A stretch of 64,000 bases of DNA from Gymnopilus junonius (GCA_015501075.1 JADNYJ010000002.1:124001-188000); one strand, 5' to 3'; counted from the stretch's first letter, positions 10,140-23,454 are shown. Made by a program: numbers and translations. The notes: generated by a model not told the origin, from the sequence alone.

Positions 10140-11436
10140 ATTTTTTTAAATCCTCAGTGCTGGGATTCAAAACTTTGGTAGTGTGTGCTTTTGCCTTGGA
10201 GGTGGAGGAAGTGGACTTTGGACACTCATTAGCTCAGTGTCCAAGTGACCCACAGAAGAGACAGAGATTGTTGTCGAAGCGGCATTTGCATTCTTCAGTG
10301 GTCAGCTTGCCATCCTTGCCAAGTTTGTCAGAGATGGAGTTGGAGGTTTTTGAGCCAGAGGAGTTGCCCAAGTTGTTCTTGCAGTTGGAAGAGAATTGCA
10401 AGGACTTATTGTTGTTGTTGTTGTTATTGCCATGGTTGTGGTTGGAATGTTTGTTGGAGGACTTGTCAGAGGTACAATCAGATGGTTTGTCAGAGGACTT
10501 TTGCACATTCTTGTCCTGTCAGGGCTTCTCATGGATGTGTTCCCAGTAATGAGTGTCAATATCCTGGGCAAGCTCTCGAAGGTCTTTGAGAGTTTGTGGC
10601 TTGCCATGGCTAGCCATAATGTCCTTGATGCATTCTGCCAGACCAGAGTAGTAGCAGTGTCAGAGAGCAATGCTGTCCCAGCATGAGTGAATAGACAAGC
10701 ACTTGAACTCGATGTTGTACTTGATGATCCTTTGGTTCTCAGGCATCTTCAAGTTTTTGAGGGCTACAGCAGCATCAGAGGTCAGACCGAATGGACCAAA
10801 TTTGGACTTTAGCATGCCAATAAAGGCTTGCCAGTTGTCCATCCATGGTTCAATAGTTGTTGAGTCCAGTATTGCAGGCTCAAAAAATTCCATCACAAGG
10901 CCGCGAAGATAGGAGAGGGCGAACGTAACCTTGTCTTCATCGGCGGTGTAGGCACGGTTGTTTTGGAAGTAGAGGTTACACTGTAAAATAAAACCATTGA
11001 GTTTCTGGGTGTCAGAGCCATCGAAGGTGTTGGGCTTGCAGGCTTTGGTCTTGGTAACCTTAGGGCTATCACGATGCCTGAGCTCTTTGGTCATGAGCAT
11101 CATAGCTTCAGCGAGATTTGGAGTAGGGTCATGGTTGGAGTTGTGATTGGAGTGATTGGAGTGATCATCAGGGTGGGGGTCAAAATTGTTGCCATCATTG
11201 TTGGGGTCAGGTTCACCACCAGGGGAACCAGGAGCAGGAGGTGGCAACAGGTTGGGACTGGTTTGTCTCATTGATGAGGGTCCTGAGGGTAAGGGAGTCA
11301 GAGTGCTGAGGCTGGATGGAGGTTGTGTGTTTGGATGGTCAGGGTAGTCTCTGACATTCTGAATCACGATGGTGCGGGATTCATTTTGTCTGGCTGCATG
11401 GGAGTTGGCAGTAGTATGGGATGTTGTGGTGGGCAT
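10140..11436 (-). pseudogene. Gypsy-1 gag (broken), with zinc knuckle
   Basis: The ATG at 11436 opens a 258-codon frame: a Ser/Pro/Asn/His-rich N-terminus, then the retrotransposon gag core (KPNTFDGSDTQKLNGFILQC, FALSYLRGLVMEFFEP, FIGMLKSKFG). After stops and shifts the frame resumes at 10234-10506 with Asn-rich repeats (a GTT/AAC microsatellite near 10410). It ends in a zinc knuckle (LCLFCGSLGHLANECP, C-x2-C-x4-H-x4-C). This is the nucleocapsid-like structural protein. The breaks are consistent with transition decay. Confidence 0.85.
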
Positions 11437-11473
11437 AGTTGGGAGTCCAGAAGCAGTATGAGTTTGTATATAC

Positions 11474-11947
11474 TGTTAAATTCTCGATGGTCTAAATGAA
11501 GGGAAGGCAGAGGGGATCCACATCGGAGCTACATCAGAGTACGTCAGTGTTGGAGTTGGTCTTAGCATAACATATGTAGACATAGGGTTGAGACTTCAGC
11601 TTCAATGTGTGTGTTGTGCTCCATTGTCTGGATGTTGTCTTGAATTTCGGAGTCAGATCAGAATAAGAGAGCAGAGTAGAGAGCATGGATTGATTAACAA
11701 ACAATATATGAACTAAGGTACCTAATAATAGTTCTAAGGTTTTTATACTATGGAGGAAACTAAGCAGAGACCATACATGTACTAGTGAGTAGGCAGATGT
11801 GTAAGTTATTCTGCACTACTCAGAGTTGTCTAGCTATGTGTAATCTAAGTGTCTATGTGTTCTGGGACTTGTAGTATTTCGAGGAGATCATGAGGTCAGA
11901 GTTCATATAGTTGGAGATTGGAGTTGGTCAGAGGCATGTATATAACA
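11474..11947 (-). repeat. Gypsy-1 5' LTR
   Basis: 474 bp, TGTTAAATTC...TATAACA. Compared with the left LTR, many CG are TG or CA here (for example ACATCAGAG where the left copy has ACATCGGAG). Confidence 0.9.
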
Positions 11948-14900
11948 AGTGGGCGAGGCATGATTACCACTTGCAAAGTCTGCGGAGGAGGTGCCTGGAA
12001 GAACCCCACTCAGGGAATGGCACCATACCCCTCTTTCAGGAAATCCTGGGACCTAATGTCACGGATTGGGGTTACCCTGACTATTGCCACCTCGAGTAGA
12101 TTCGAGGAAGTCACCCTTAATATGGGCACAAGTAGCATCAGTGAGAATGTTGCATCGGGGTCATTGATGACAACTGAGATCTATAATGATCTCTTTGGTC
12201 CAGAGCCTGATTGGGCTCTGACCCCAGATCCTTCTCACATGGCAGTCAATTCCAAACCACTTATGGCAGAAGATTGGAATCAGATGCATAGAGTAATTTC
12301 ACAAGGCGATCTCACCTATGTGGATGATGATGAGGAGTATATCTCCTTTGGGGAAGAAGACATGCCACTGCCACTGCTGATCAGTGAGTTCCTATATCTT
12401 GGATCACACTATATTAGTGCTGATGGTAATGTCATCAGTAAAACAGATCAACAGACCTGGGATGACATGTACAAGATGATGTGGGATTTGGACCTGATCT
12501 CCTATGAGGACAAGATAGAGCAGAATCATGGTGATTCAGTGCTCCTCCCTCATCCAGACTGGCAAGTACTTTCTTGTTCATATGCTGACAAGATACTAAC
12601 TGATCAACCCACAGGTATTAATACACTGTATGGGGTAGATAGTAAAATAAATTTATTTACTATCTATAATATATATATTGATCATGTTGTCTCTTGTGTG
12701 AACTGTAAGGGAAAGGAATGCGAAAAGACATTTGAGGAATGGCTTGTAGATTCCAGAGCATCTATCCACTTTTCTGGACACATCTCTGATTTCTCAGAAC
12801 TTACCATGTTTCCAAACAAAGATAGACCAAAGGTTCAAACTGCCAATGGCATCACCTTTGTCACTGGATATGGTACCGTTTTCATAGAAACAGAAGTTAC
12901 TGATAAGAATAATACTGTGACACATGAAACAGAAGTTACTGATAAGAATAATACTGTGACACATGAAACATTGTGACTTCATCCAGTATTCTACATGCCT
13001 GATGTGACTGTATGACTTCTGTCGATGGGTCAAATCCTCAGCGCAAACAATATTGTATTATGTGATTTACGATTACTTAATTTCATATCCAAAGAGAATA
13101 GCTGCACCATTTTAAATGCATTGCCTAAGCATTCTCATCATGACACTATGTTTTGGGTGAAGTTGCAGATCATCTCTGGAAAGAACTTGATCATGATGGA
13201 ATTGGTACATGCCAAAGATTATGATCTATGGCATAGATGACTCGGACACCCTTCCACTCAAGTGTTTGAGAAGTTTAAGGCTAATTCTGAAAACTTCCCA
13301 TCTATTAAAGTCCCGAAGGATGCTGGCATATGTGAGGGTTGCACAAAAGGAAAGATGCACTCACACTCTTTCTCAGACAATGTCAAACATGCAACCAGAC
13401 CATTCCAGTGGATCCATTCAGATCTTAAGGAGTATCTGGTGATTTCATATCACCAGTACAAATATTTCATTTCCTTTATTGATGATCACACATCAAATAC
13501 TTGGGTCACACTCCTCAAACGAAAGAGTGATGTGAAAGATGCTACCAGGCAATTTTTAGCCATGGTAAAAACCAAGTATAATGCCAAAGTCGAAGAGTGG
13601 ATGAGTGACAATGGCAGTGAATACATTGATAAGGAATACTTAGAAATCCTTAAGGATCTTGGGATCGAGATCCAAAGAAGTGTACCTCATCAGCCCCAAA
13701 TGAATGGTCGAGCTGAACACTTCAATCAGACTTTAGATGAGAAAGCCGAGTCCATGTGCCTATTAGCCTGTCTTCCTGACAGCTGGTGGGAGTTTTGCAT
13801 CATACATGTAGTCTATTTATACAATAGAACTCCCATGCATCAACTCGACTGGAAATCTCCATTTGAATTAATCAATGGAGAAAAGCCTGATTTGTCACAC
13901 CTACAGGTGCTAGGATGTAGGGCATATGTGTTTCTTCCAAAGGATACACAGGCAAATAAACTTTCACCCAAATCTGAGTTAATAATATTTCTCAGATATC
14001 GTGGACATCCTTCTAATATGATGTTCATGCGAAGCCCCAACAATGTTCTATTCATAGCTGCCATGGCACTTTTTGATGAACATTTGTTTCCTAAATGCCA
14101 AAAGGCTAACATACTACCACTTACCCAAATACATAAGCGCACCTCCCCAGAGGAACCTGTTTTGGAAGTGGAGGACAGTGATTATCATGATGGTGATGAA
14201 CTGTCCTACAGACCACCCCCAAATAATCTGTCAAGTGAGCCTGAGGCACCTTGTGATGATGAGCCACCCAGGACTCCACCTCCTGAGTCACCCACAGATA
14301 TCGGTCCCAGTATGCCTTCTACTCCTAGGCAAGGACTGAGATCTAATCTCCCACCACCTGCACTGCAGAAACCCCATGCCGGTCCATCAGGGGGAGCTGC
14401 CGGTGATGCTCCAAGAAGGAGCACTCATGAGAGTAAAAGTATGCAAAAAGAAGGAAATGTATACCCTCCTGGTACAGCCACCGATAGAGATCGCCAGCGC
14501 AGATTAGACATAACCGGATCTGCTCCAAATTTGTCTATGGCCTCTAGTGACCTCGTGGCTGAGTACCCGTACAATCCTAATATGGGAGTGGAAGGGGGAG
14601 CACATTGGCATGCCTATTTACTTTCTAAGGCAATTTCTATAGTGCACTTCCAGATCCATTGAACATCCAAAATTGGACTAGTAAAGATCTTAGATGGCTA
14701 CCTGCTGATCAACAACAGGAATGGCATGAGGCTCAATTCGAAGAATTAGAGGCCCTTCATAAATGAAAAGTTTATGAGCTCTCTGACCTACCTCCAGGCC
14801 AAAAGGCCATCAAAAATTGTTGGGTTTTCAATATTAAGTCCAATGGACATAAAAATGCCTGTCTAGTTGCCAAGGGATTTTCCCAAATTGAAGGCCTAGA

Positions 14901-15436
14901 CTACAAAGAGATCTTCTCACTGGTTGTCTGGTTTGAGTTGGTCCATACCATCTTAGCCTTAGCAACTCTTGAGAAATGGTGCATAGAGTCCCTTGACGTC
15001 AAATCAGCTTTCCTATATGGGAAACTTGACGAGGAGATATATATGGAACAGCCAGATGGCTTTACCATAAAGGGACAAGAGAAGAAAGTACTCTGCCTGC
15101 TCAAAGCTATCTATGGGCTTAAGCAAGCTGCACATGCATGGTGGACTGAACTTGATCACTCCCTTAAAGAGCTTGGTTTCACACACCTATATGCTGATGC
15201 TGGCATTTTTGTCACAAGACATAGTGATGGGACCCTTGTCATTATGTTGGCATATGTTGATGATATCATTGTCACAGGTCCCAGTGCTGAATTAGTCTGA
15301 CAAAAGAAGCAGCTCTTCATGACTGCATGGGAATGTCGTGACTTAGGCATATGTCAGGAGTTTCTCCACATGAGAATCAGGTACATAAAAGGCAAGACCT
15401 ATATTGATCAAATGCCATACCTTAATAAGATTCTTA
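11948..15436 (+). mobile_element. Copia-C: 5'- and 3'-truncated Ty1/copia element
   Basis: Same family as copia-A and copia-B. It begins abruptly at the outer end of the gypsy-1 LTR inside the gag-pol linker (GRGMITTCKV against GRGTITSHKV in copia-A). It runs through protease, integrase and RT, and ends at YLNKIL where the outer end of the copia-A 3' LTR starts. The missing 3' part is not found beyond copia-A, so simple nesting does not explain it. CpG decay is strong. Confidence 0.87.
11948..15436 (+). pseudogene. Copia-C gag-pol remnant (protease, integrase, RT)
   Basis: The protease site is VDSRAS where the family has VDSGAS, so the catalytic Gly is lost. The integrase region 13262-14400 has CEGCTKGKMH (zinc site), IHSDLKEY, SDNGSEY and MNGRAE (D, D, E). 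The RT at 14938-15300 has YGLKQAAHAWW and AYVDDIIVTG. Stops include TGA codons after VTV (about 13012), WHR (about 13238) and HK (about 14764), at the same positions as in copia-A and copia-B. Confidence 0.87.
12887..12964 (+). repeat. 39-bp tandem duplication in copia-C protease region
   Basis: Two adjacent copies of a 39-base unit (12887-12925, 12926-12964) add 13 residues (unit around TEVTDKNNTVTH). Copia-A and copia-B have one unit. Confidence 0.9.
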
Positions 15437-15868
15437 TATTGAGCAACAAGTGGTACATACAGTGAGCAACCACTGTATGCACGATGCGCTCTGCATAGTA
15501 TCGATGTAGCTACTAGCTTACCTGGGTTGTGAGAGGCTAGTGCTAAGGTGACTACTTAGGCTACTACTTAGAAGTGCAAATGACTTGGATTAGAACACTG
15601 TTTAGAGCATCCTTATATACCTACAGGACATGCAGTGACTAACTATGTATGAGTAATGCATAGGGCAATTACTCAGCTAATTACTATGTAATTACTAATA
15701 TCTACTCATAGGATGAGTAATACACTCACTAAGTGATCACATGTTTTAGTCATATAAGATGACTGTGATACTCTGTAGTCACTGGATCTAGTCGCATACA
15801 GATGCGTCTGATCATGCATGTCATGTGAGTCATGTGATGTAGTCACATGGACACTTATCATGTCAACA
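15437..15868 (-). repeat. Copia-A 3' LTR
   Basis: 432 bp. On the minus strand it starts TGTTGACATG and ends TCAATA. Near its outer end it has a local duplication around GAGCAAC that other copies lack. Confidence 0.9.
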
Positions 15869-15933
15869 CTCCCCCTCAAGTAGTGCTGCATTAGCGCACA
15901 TACTTGTTCTGATGCATGTGTCAGTATTCTATT

Positions 15934-18900
15934 CTAAGGGATAGAACTCTATGCCTAGAGCCTGTCTATGTTTAAGGAACAGGGTAGGGCCTAGATTTTG
16001 GTGAACATATCAGCAACATTTTGTCCGTAGGGACATGTTCTATTTTAATGTTCCCAAGTTCTATTTGTTCCCAGATATAGTGGTAGCATATTTCGATGTG
16101 CTTTATCCCTTTTTGGGTGATGGGATTTTGCGAGTTAAAAATAGCTCCATGACTATCTCCATATAAGGGAACATATGGGATTGACATCCTGAGTTCTTCA
16201 AATAGAATCTTGAACCATGCACAATCACGTGCACAGTCAGAGAGTGCCATGTATTCTGCCATTGTGGATGACATTGATACTAGAGTCTGCATTTTGGAGT
16301 GCCATTTGGTACTCCTGCTAGCAAGGGAAAAGAAGTATCCCTGTGTAGATCGATGCATGCGATCAGGCTCTGTTCTATCATCACTGTATGAGGCATCACA
16401 GTAGGCATACAAGCCTTTATCACTGTTTCCATCGAACACAAGTGCATAGTTGCACATACCAACAAGGTAGCACATGATATATTTAGCATGGTTCAGATGT
16501 TCATCAGATGGGTTCGCAGCGAACTTAGCCATCTGTGTTACAGCAAAGGCTATATCGGGTCGTGTTCCTAGCATTAAATATAGCAGAGAACTGATCACTG
16601 ATTGATACTCTGACCGAAGTGAAGCTGAACTCGTGCCTGTAAAGGGTTCTGGCTTATACCCAGTAGGTAATGGAGTCTGTGCCGCTTTCACATTCATCAT
16701 TCCGAAGTGTGTAAGAATCTTATTAAGGTACGGCATTTGATTGATGTAGGTCTTGCCTTTAATGTACCTGATTCTCATGCAGAGAAACTCCTGACATACA
16801 CCTAGGTCATGACATTCCCATGCAGTCATAAATAACTGCTTCTTCTGTTGGACTAACTCAGTGTTAGGACCTGTGATGATAATGTCGTCAACATATGCCA
16901 ACATAATGACAAGGGTCCCGTTGCTATGTCTTGCGACAAATATGCCAGCATCAGCATATAGGCATGTGAAACCGAGCTCTTTAAGGGAGCGATCAAGTTC
17001 AGACCACCATGCACATGCGGCTTGTTTTAGCCCATAGATAGCTTTGAGCAGGCGGAGTACTTTCTTCTCTTGTCCCTTTATGGTAAAGCCATCAGGCTGT
17101 TCCATATATCTCTCCTCATCAAGTTTCCCATATAGGAAAGCTGATTTGATGTCAAGGGACTCTATGCGCCATTGCTCAAGAGTTGCTAAGGCTAAGATTG
17201 TTCAGACTGACTCGAACTGGACAACTGGTGAGAAGATCTCGTCATAGTCTAGGCCTTCTATTTGGGAAAATCCCTTGGCAACTAGACAGGCATTTTTATG
17301 TCCATTGGACTTAATATTGAAAACCCAACAATTTTTGATGGCCTTTCAGCCTGGAGGTAGGTCAGCAAGCTCATAAACTTTTCATTTACGAAGGGCCTCT
17401 AATTCTTCGAATTGAGCCTTGTGCCATTCCTGTTGTTGATCAGCAGGTAGCCATCTAAGATCTTTACTAGTCCAATTTTGGACGTTCAATGGATCTGGAA
17501 GTGCACTATTGGAAATTGCCTTAGAAAGTAAATAGGCATGCCAATGTGCTCCCCCTTCTGCTCCCATATTGGGATTGTACAGGTACTCAGCCACGAGGTC
17601 ACTAGAGGCCATAGACAAATTTGGAGTGGATCTGGTTATGTCTAATCTGTGCCAGCGATCTCTATCAGTGGCTGTACCAGGAGGGTATACGTTCCCTTCT
17701 TTTTGCGTACTTTTACTCTCACGAGTGCTCCTTCTTGGAGCATCACCGGCAGCTCCCCCTGATGGACCGGCACAGGGTTTCTGCAGTGCAGGTGGTGGGA
17801 GATTAGATCTCGGTCCTTGTCTAGGAGTAGAAGGCATACTTGGATGAGTATCTGCTAGTGACTCGGGAGGTGGAGTCTTGGGTGGCTCATCATCATGAGG
17901 TACCTCAGACTCACTTGACGGATTATTTGGGGGTGGTCTATAGGACGGTTCATCACCATCGTGAGAATCACTGTCCTCCACTTCCAAAACAGGTTCCTCC
18001 GGGGAGGTGCACTTACATATTTGGGTAAGCAGTGGTACTTTCACCTTTTGGCATTTAGGAAACAAGTGTTCATCAAAAAGCACTGTGGCAGCTATGAATA
18101 GAACATTGTTGGGGCTTCACATGAACATCATATTAGAATGATGTCTGTGATATCCAAGGAATATCATCAACTTGGATTTGGGTGAAAGTTTATTTGCCCA
18201 TGTATCCTTTGGAAGGAACACATATGCCCCACATCCTAATACCCATAGGTGTGATAAATCAGGCTTTTCTCCATTGATTAATTCAAATGGAGATTTCCAG
18301 TCGAGTTGATGCATGGGAGTTCTACTGTATAAGTAGACTGCATGTATGATGCAAAACTCCCACCAGCTGTCAGGGAGACAGGCTAATAGGTGCATAGACT
18401 CGGCTTTCTCATCTAAAGTCCGATTGAAGCATTCAGCTTGACCATTCATTTGGGGCTGATGTGGTACGCTTCTTTGGATCTCGATCCCAAGATCCTTAAG
18501 GATTTCTAAGTATTCCTTATCGATGTATTCACTGCCATTGTCGCTCATCCATTCTGTGACTTTGGCATTATACTTGGTTTTTACCATGGCTAAAAATTGC
18601 CTGGTAGCATCTTTCGCATCACTCTTTCGTTTGAGGAGTGTGACCCAAGTATTTGACATGTGATCATCAATAAAGGAAATGAAATATTTGTACTGGTGAT
18701 ATGAAGTCACCAGATACTGCTTAAGGTCTGAATGGATCCACTGGAATGGTCTGGTTGCATGTTTGACATTGTCTGGGAAGGAGCATGAATGCATCTTTCC
18801 TTTGGCACAACCTTCGCATATGCCAGCATCCTTCGGGACTTTAATAGATGGGAAGTTTTCAGAATTAGCATTAAACTTCTTGAACACTTGAGTGGAAGGG

Positions 18901-21359
18901 TGTCCGAGTCATTTATGCCATAGATCGTAATCTTCGGCATGTACCGATTCCATCATGATCAAGTTCTTTCCAGAGATGATCTGCGACTTAACCCAAAACA
19001 TAGTGTCATGATGAGAATGCTTCGGCAATGCATTTAAAATGGTGCAGCTATTCTCTTTGGATATGAAATTAAGTGATTGTGAATCACCTAATATAACATT
19101 TCCTGTGCTGAGGATTTGACCCATCGACAGAAGTCATACAGTCACAGCAGGCATGTAGAATACTGGATGAAGACGCAATGTTTCATGCATCACAGTATTG
19201 TCTTTATCGGTAACTTCTGTTTCAATGAAAACAGTACCAAATCCATCGACATAGGCTATGCCATTAGCAGTTTGGACCTTTGGTCTTTCTTTGCTTGGAA
19301 ATTTGGTAAGTTCCGAGAAGTCAGAGATTTGTCCAGAAAAATGCATGGATGCTCCGGAATCTACAAGCCATTCCTCAAATGTCTTTTCGCATTCCTTTCC
19401 CTTACAGTTCACACAAGAGACAATGTGATGAAGATAAATATTGTAGATAGTAAATAAAAGTAATTTACTATCTACCCCGTACAGTGTATTAATACCTGTG
19501 GGTTGATCAGTTAGTGTCTCGTCAGCATGTGAACAAGAAGGTACTTGCCAATCTGGATGAGGGAGGAGCACTGAATCACCATGATTCTGCTCGATCTCGT
19601 CCTCATAGGTGATTGGGTCTGAATCCCGCATCATCTGGTACATGTCATCATGGCTCTGTTGAGCCTTTTAGTGATGATATTCCCATCTGCACCAATATAG
19701 TGCGATCCGAGATGAAGGGACTCACCGATCGGTGGTGGCGGCAGAAGATCTTCTTCCCCAAAGGAGATATACTCCTCGTCATCATCCACATAGGCAAGAT
19801 CACCTTGTGACACTACCCCATTCATTCGATTCCAGTCTTCCACCATAAGCGGTTCGGAATCGACTGCCATCTGAGAAGGATCTGGGGTCAGCACCCAATA
19901 GGGCTCAGGACCGAAGAGATCATTATAGATCTCAGTCGTCATCGACGACCCCGATGCAACATCCTCTGTGGTGGTGCTACTGTGTAAATACACAGTGCTA
20001 CTCATTCCCACATTTTCGGCGATCCTACTTGTGCCCATATTAAGGGCAACTTCCTCGAATCTACTTGAGGTGGCAATTGTTGGGGTAACCCTGATCCAAG
20101 ACATCAGGTCCTGTGATTTCCTAAAAGAGGGGTATGGCGCCATTCCCCAAGTGGGGTTCTTCCAGGCACCTTCGCGTACTTTGTGAGAGGTAATAGTACC
20201 TCTCCCACTAATCTCAACAACATTGTGAGTAGTGGGGACTGGGTGTGATTTCTCTAGTGGCGGGAAATGCACCATCGATGCAAGCGTAAATGGCTCTTCA
20301 TCGGAGTCCTCAACAAAGCACACTGACTTTGGCTTGAAGCCAGAGCAGCAGGGTTTCCTCCTAGGATACTCCTTCTTCTGCGAACTGCTGGGGTTACCAG
20401 CATTCTGCTGATCGGAGTGGTGTGGTTCGGGACCTTTCCCTTTGATGCAGTGTTACCTGTGCATTCGCATTGCTAGCTGTTGGTTTTTGGGCTGGCTATC
20501 CTTAGGCGGGTTGAGCTGCTTTGGCACATAGAATGTGCCTGCTTGGGTTGCTTGGCTGCTTAAGGTGCCCAAATCGGCAGCCCATGTGGTGCGAATGCTA
20601 TCAAAGAGGTCTTTCAGTTCCATATTGGAACTGAGTTTTGCCTGTGAAATCTTCCATCATCCGCTGATAAATGGATTCTTGCGATGTGGCATTCATAGCC
20701 AGTGGAAGATTCATGAGTAGGATTAGGCATGCCATGGATTGCAAAACCATGGGTACCATGACAGAGGCACCGGATGTTGTTGTGGCATTCGTATCATTGA
20801 TGAATGGGAGATGCCCATAATGAAATTGGAACTTGGTGAGCTGGGGGTTGGGATCGGAGAGATTGATCTTGAGATTCATAAGGACCCTAAAGTCCTCAAG
20901 GGTCTCGATGAACATCTCCTTGGAGTACTTCATCTTGATCCAATCCCATGCTTTGGCTGCAGACAGGGTTTCAACCTGGTCCCATATACCAGTATCGAGG
21001 CACATGGCCAAAAGGCCAAGTGCCTTGGCATTCTTGGAGTTGTAATTCTCCAATTTATGGTGGTACACCTCCTCGGCGGCAGTCCATCGGGAGAAGCAGG
21101 TGTTATACAGGATGATGTCACCCTGGGTTGGTGCGATGGCAGGAGTGGTGTCGGTGGCATGAGTGCCAGTGGGAAATGCAGGTTCCCTAATTGCTTGCTC
21201 GGGAGGAGCAGTGAGGGTCCCTTCAAGGATGGATTTAATGTCCATATGGAGGATGACTGCCTCCATCTTAGATGCCCATTGATGGTAATGATGACCATCA
21301 AATTTGGGAAGGTCAGAGGCAGTGAAGGAGATAGAGGTGGTGTTCTTGATGGAAGACAT
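15934..21359 (-). pseudogene. Copia-A gag-pol (broken)
   Basis: Gag 20601-21359 begins MSSIKNTTSISFTASDLPKF. The protease is near 19360 (EEWLVDSGASMHFSG). The integrase is 18117-18887: zinc site CEGCAKGKMH, then IHSDLKQY, MSDNGSEY and MNGQAECFNRT for D, D, E. RT and RNase H are 15972-17105 (GLKQAACAWW, LAYVDDIIITG, SSTMAEYMALSDC). Breaks include a one-base deletion near 19670 relative to copia-B (TAAAAGG against TAAAACGG), a one-base deletion near 16020, and several TGA codons shared with copia-B and copia-C. No enzyme can be made without readthrough or complementation. Confidence 0.92.
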
Positions 21360-21780
21360 TGTTGAGTTTGTTTGGATGGTTGGAATTTCTGTTAAGAAAA
21401 AGGCTGGGTTGTGTCAGCGACTGGTGTGTAAAAGTGTGCTAAATAAGGAAAGCACTGCTAAAAATACCTGCGCCAGACATGGAATTAACCCCTTAAGGGC
21501 AATTTGTCCAGACAGTGACAGATGTCCGGGCCCACATGACAAGGCCCTATACAATGTTGCACATGGTAGCGAACAATTGTGGGAGAGCATTCTGTCTAGC
21601 AATGAACAGCTGTGGTCGATGTTCTGCCTAACGGTGAACTATCTTCCCAGGTAGAAGTAAGCTACAGACTGATGCTAAGCAGGTTCTGCACAATGGCGAA
21701 CTATGCTAGACAGGTTCTGCCCTGAGGTGAACTCAATGTCAAGCAGGTTCTGCCAATGGCAAACAGCATGCTTTGCTATC

Positions 21781-21793
21781 GGGGCCCATAACC
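21781..21793 (-). promoter_or_regulatory. Copia-A primer binding site, complementary to the initiator tRNA-Met anticodon arm
   Basis: On the minus strand GGTTATGGGCCCC directly follows the 5' LTR. Its complement, GGGGCCCATAACC, matches the conserved GGGCCCATAACCC of the initiator methionine tRNA anticodon arm. The classical Drosophila copia element is primed at the same internal site (half-tRNA priming). Confidence 0.8.
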
Positions 21794-22225
21794 TATTGAG
21801 CAGCAAGTAGTGCGCTCTGCATAGTACCATTGTAACTACTGTCTTACCTGGGTTGTGAGAGGCTAGTGCTAAGGTGACTACTTAGGCTACTACTTAGAAG
21901 TGCAAATGACTTGGATTAGGACACTGTTTAGAGCATCCTTATATACCTACAGGACATGCAGTGACTAACTATGTATGAGTAATGCAGTGACTAACTACAT
22001 ATGAGTAATGCATAAGGCAATTACTCAGCTAATTACTATGTAATTACTAATATCTACTCATAAGATGAGTAATATGCTCACTAAGTGATCACATGTTTTA
22101 GTCATATAAGATGACTGTGATACTCTGTCATCACTGGATCTACTGTAGTCACGTACAGATGCATCTGATCATGCATGTCATGTGAGTCATGTGATGTAGT
22201 CACATGGACACTTATCATGTCAACA
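21794..22225 (-). repeat. Copia-A 5' LTR with 26-bp tandem duplication
   Basis: 432 bp. A 26-base unit starting GCAGTGACTAACTA is present twice (21958-21983, 21984-22009) and once in other copies. The likely promoter TATA element (GTATATAAGG family sequence) lies in the middle. Confidence 0.9.
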
Positions 22226-23454
22226 CTGATAAAATTGCTTTGCATGCCAGATTTACAATATGTGGGAAGCACCTGTTTTATTTCAATACATAGCTTCAAA
22301 AAGGCAGAAGTTCACAGAATGAATGCTTACCACACCCTATTCTTGAACTTCTTGAAAGGGATCTTCATGGTACAAAATTCCCGCTCTAGCATGGAGCAAA
22401 ATTTGTCATTGTTTGTTGCATTGTCCATAGTAATCCACCTGATCTGGAAAAAAGGGTAAATCATCCTTTCAAAAAGAATAAGACCCAAACTGACCTTTGA
22501 AGCAATCTCTAAATGATTAAGAATTGAACATGAATGCAACTGCTAGATGTTCACCAGTATGATGACCTGGAACACATTGGAAGCCAATCAGGTCTGTGAC
22601 GATGAGTGACCTATGACATCTGTGCTATCTTGTTATACCTTGTGACAGTTAGCTTTCTTTATATTATTTACTTGTATTATTTTTGGAAGCCTATCCTATG
22701 TAACCCAGTACCACTTAGGATAGACTAATTTTTGAATAACTACTACAATGACCTTGCTCTCCTGTTCAATCCCCTATGCACCCTCTTAGGCTGAGCATCC
22801 ACTTCTGCTCCCCTGTTGAGGGTGACATGACTTCTCACCTAGAATCACAAGGTAAACCTGCAGGTCCAGAATCTGTACCTGCTACTAGATCTCCAGACCT
22901 CGCTACCTCCTGCAGATAGGGTCCTGCAACCACGCTGTGTCACAATGGTGGGGTCACTGCAGACCCTATCCACAAAGGAAGCCTCAGGATGTAGGGTCGC
23001 TACAGCTTCCAGCTGTAGGGCTAACACTGAGACTACCCACTCATCTGATCGGACTCCTGTCATTGGAATGATAGGATCCTGCAAGGACAAAGTGTGCATC
23101 CAGCCGTAGTCTGGTTGTCTGTGTGAGTAATCATGATGGAGCTGACTGCTGGAGTGCTGAACTCCATTTGGAAACTGCATGTACCCTCAAGAACATGTTT
23201 ACAATGCCTATCGCTACCATGCAAACTCAACATGACACATCCTGCCAGACCAAGCTATATAACTCCAGCCCCCTCTCCCACTTTCAACAAAGTTATCATC
23301 TGGCCTCTTCTGCTATGCCCTCAGGTCACCTATCTGAAACCTTGTCATCTAGTGCTAGGAAGGTTATGAAGCCATCCCTTTTTCCACTTAAGCAAACTCC
23401 CTACCCTTCCAACACCATCGCCTCCTCATCCAGGAAAGTGTCCAGGGGACTACT
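22226..23454. other. Unassigned stretch left of gypsy-2 gag
   Basis: No LTR pair for gypsy-2 can be found here. The open frames at 23123-23527 are Ser/Pro-rich and could belong to the gag N-terminus or its leader. The part next to the copia-A LTR (22226-22850) shows nothing I can assign. Confidence 0.4.

Larger units (their letters stand above)
4112..11947 (-). mobile_element. Gypsy-1: Ty3/gypsy chromovirus, defective, with internal hAT-like insertion
   Basis: LTRs at 4112-4586 and 11474-11947 read TGTT...AACA. The element runs right to left: 5' LTR, gag, protease, RT remnant, RNase H, integrase, chromodomain, purine tract, 3' LTR. A purine tract (CTAAGGGGGAAATA on the minus strand) abuts the left LTR. 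Most of the RT is deleted and there are many stops, so it is dead. The flanks (GAATC at left, AGTGG at right) do not form a target duplication, so at least one end has been rearranged. An antisense Zn2Cys6 gene lies between the chromodomain and the 3' LTR. Confidence 0.9.
15437..22225 (-). mobile_element. Copia-A: full-length Ty1/copia element (6.8 kb)
   Basis: The 5' LTR is 21794-22225 and the 3' LTR 15437-15868. The primer site GGTTATGGGCCCC abuts the 5' LTR, and the purine tract TTGAGGGGGAG abuts the 3' LTR. The order is gag, protease, integrase, RT, RNase H, as in copia. The flanks (TCTTA at left, CTGAT at right) are not a target duplication. It is the inverted partner of copia-B. Confidence 0.93.
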
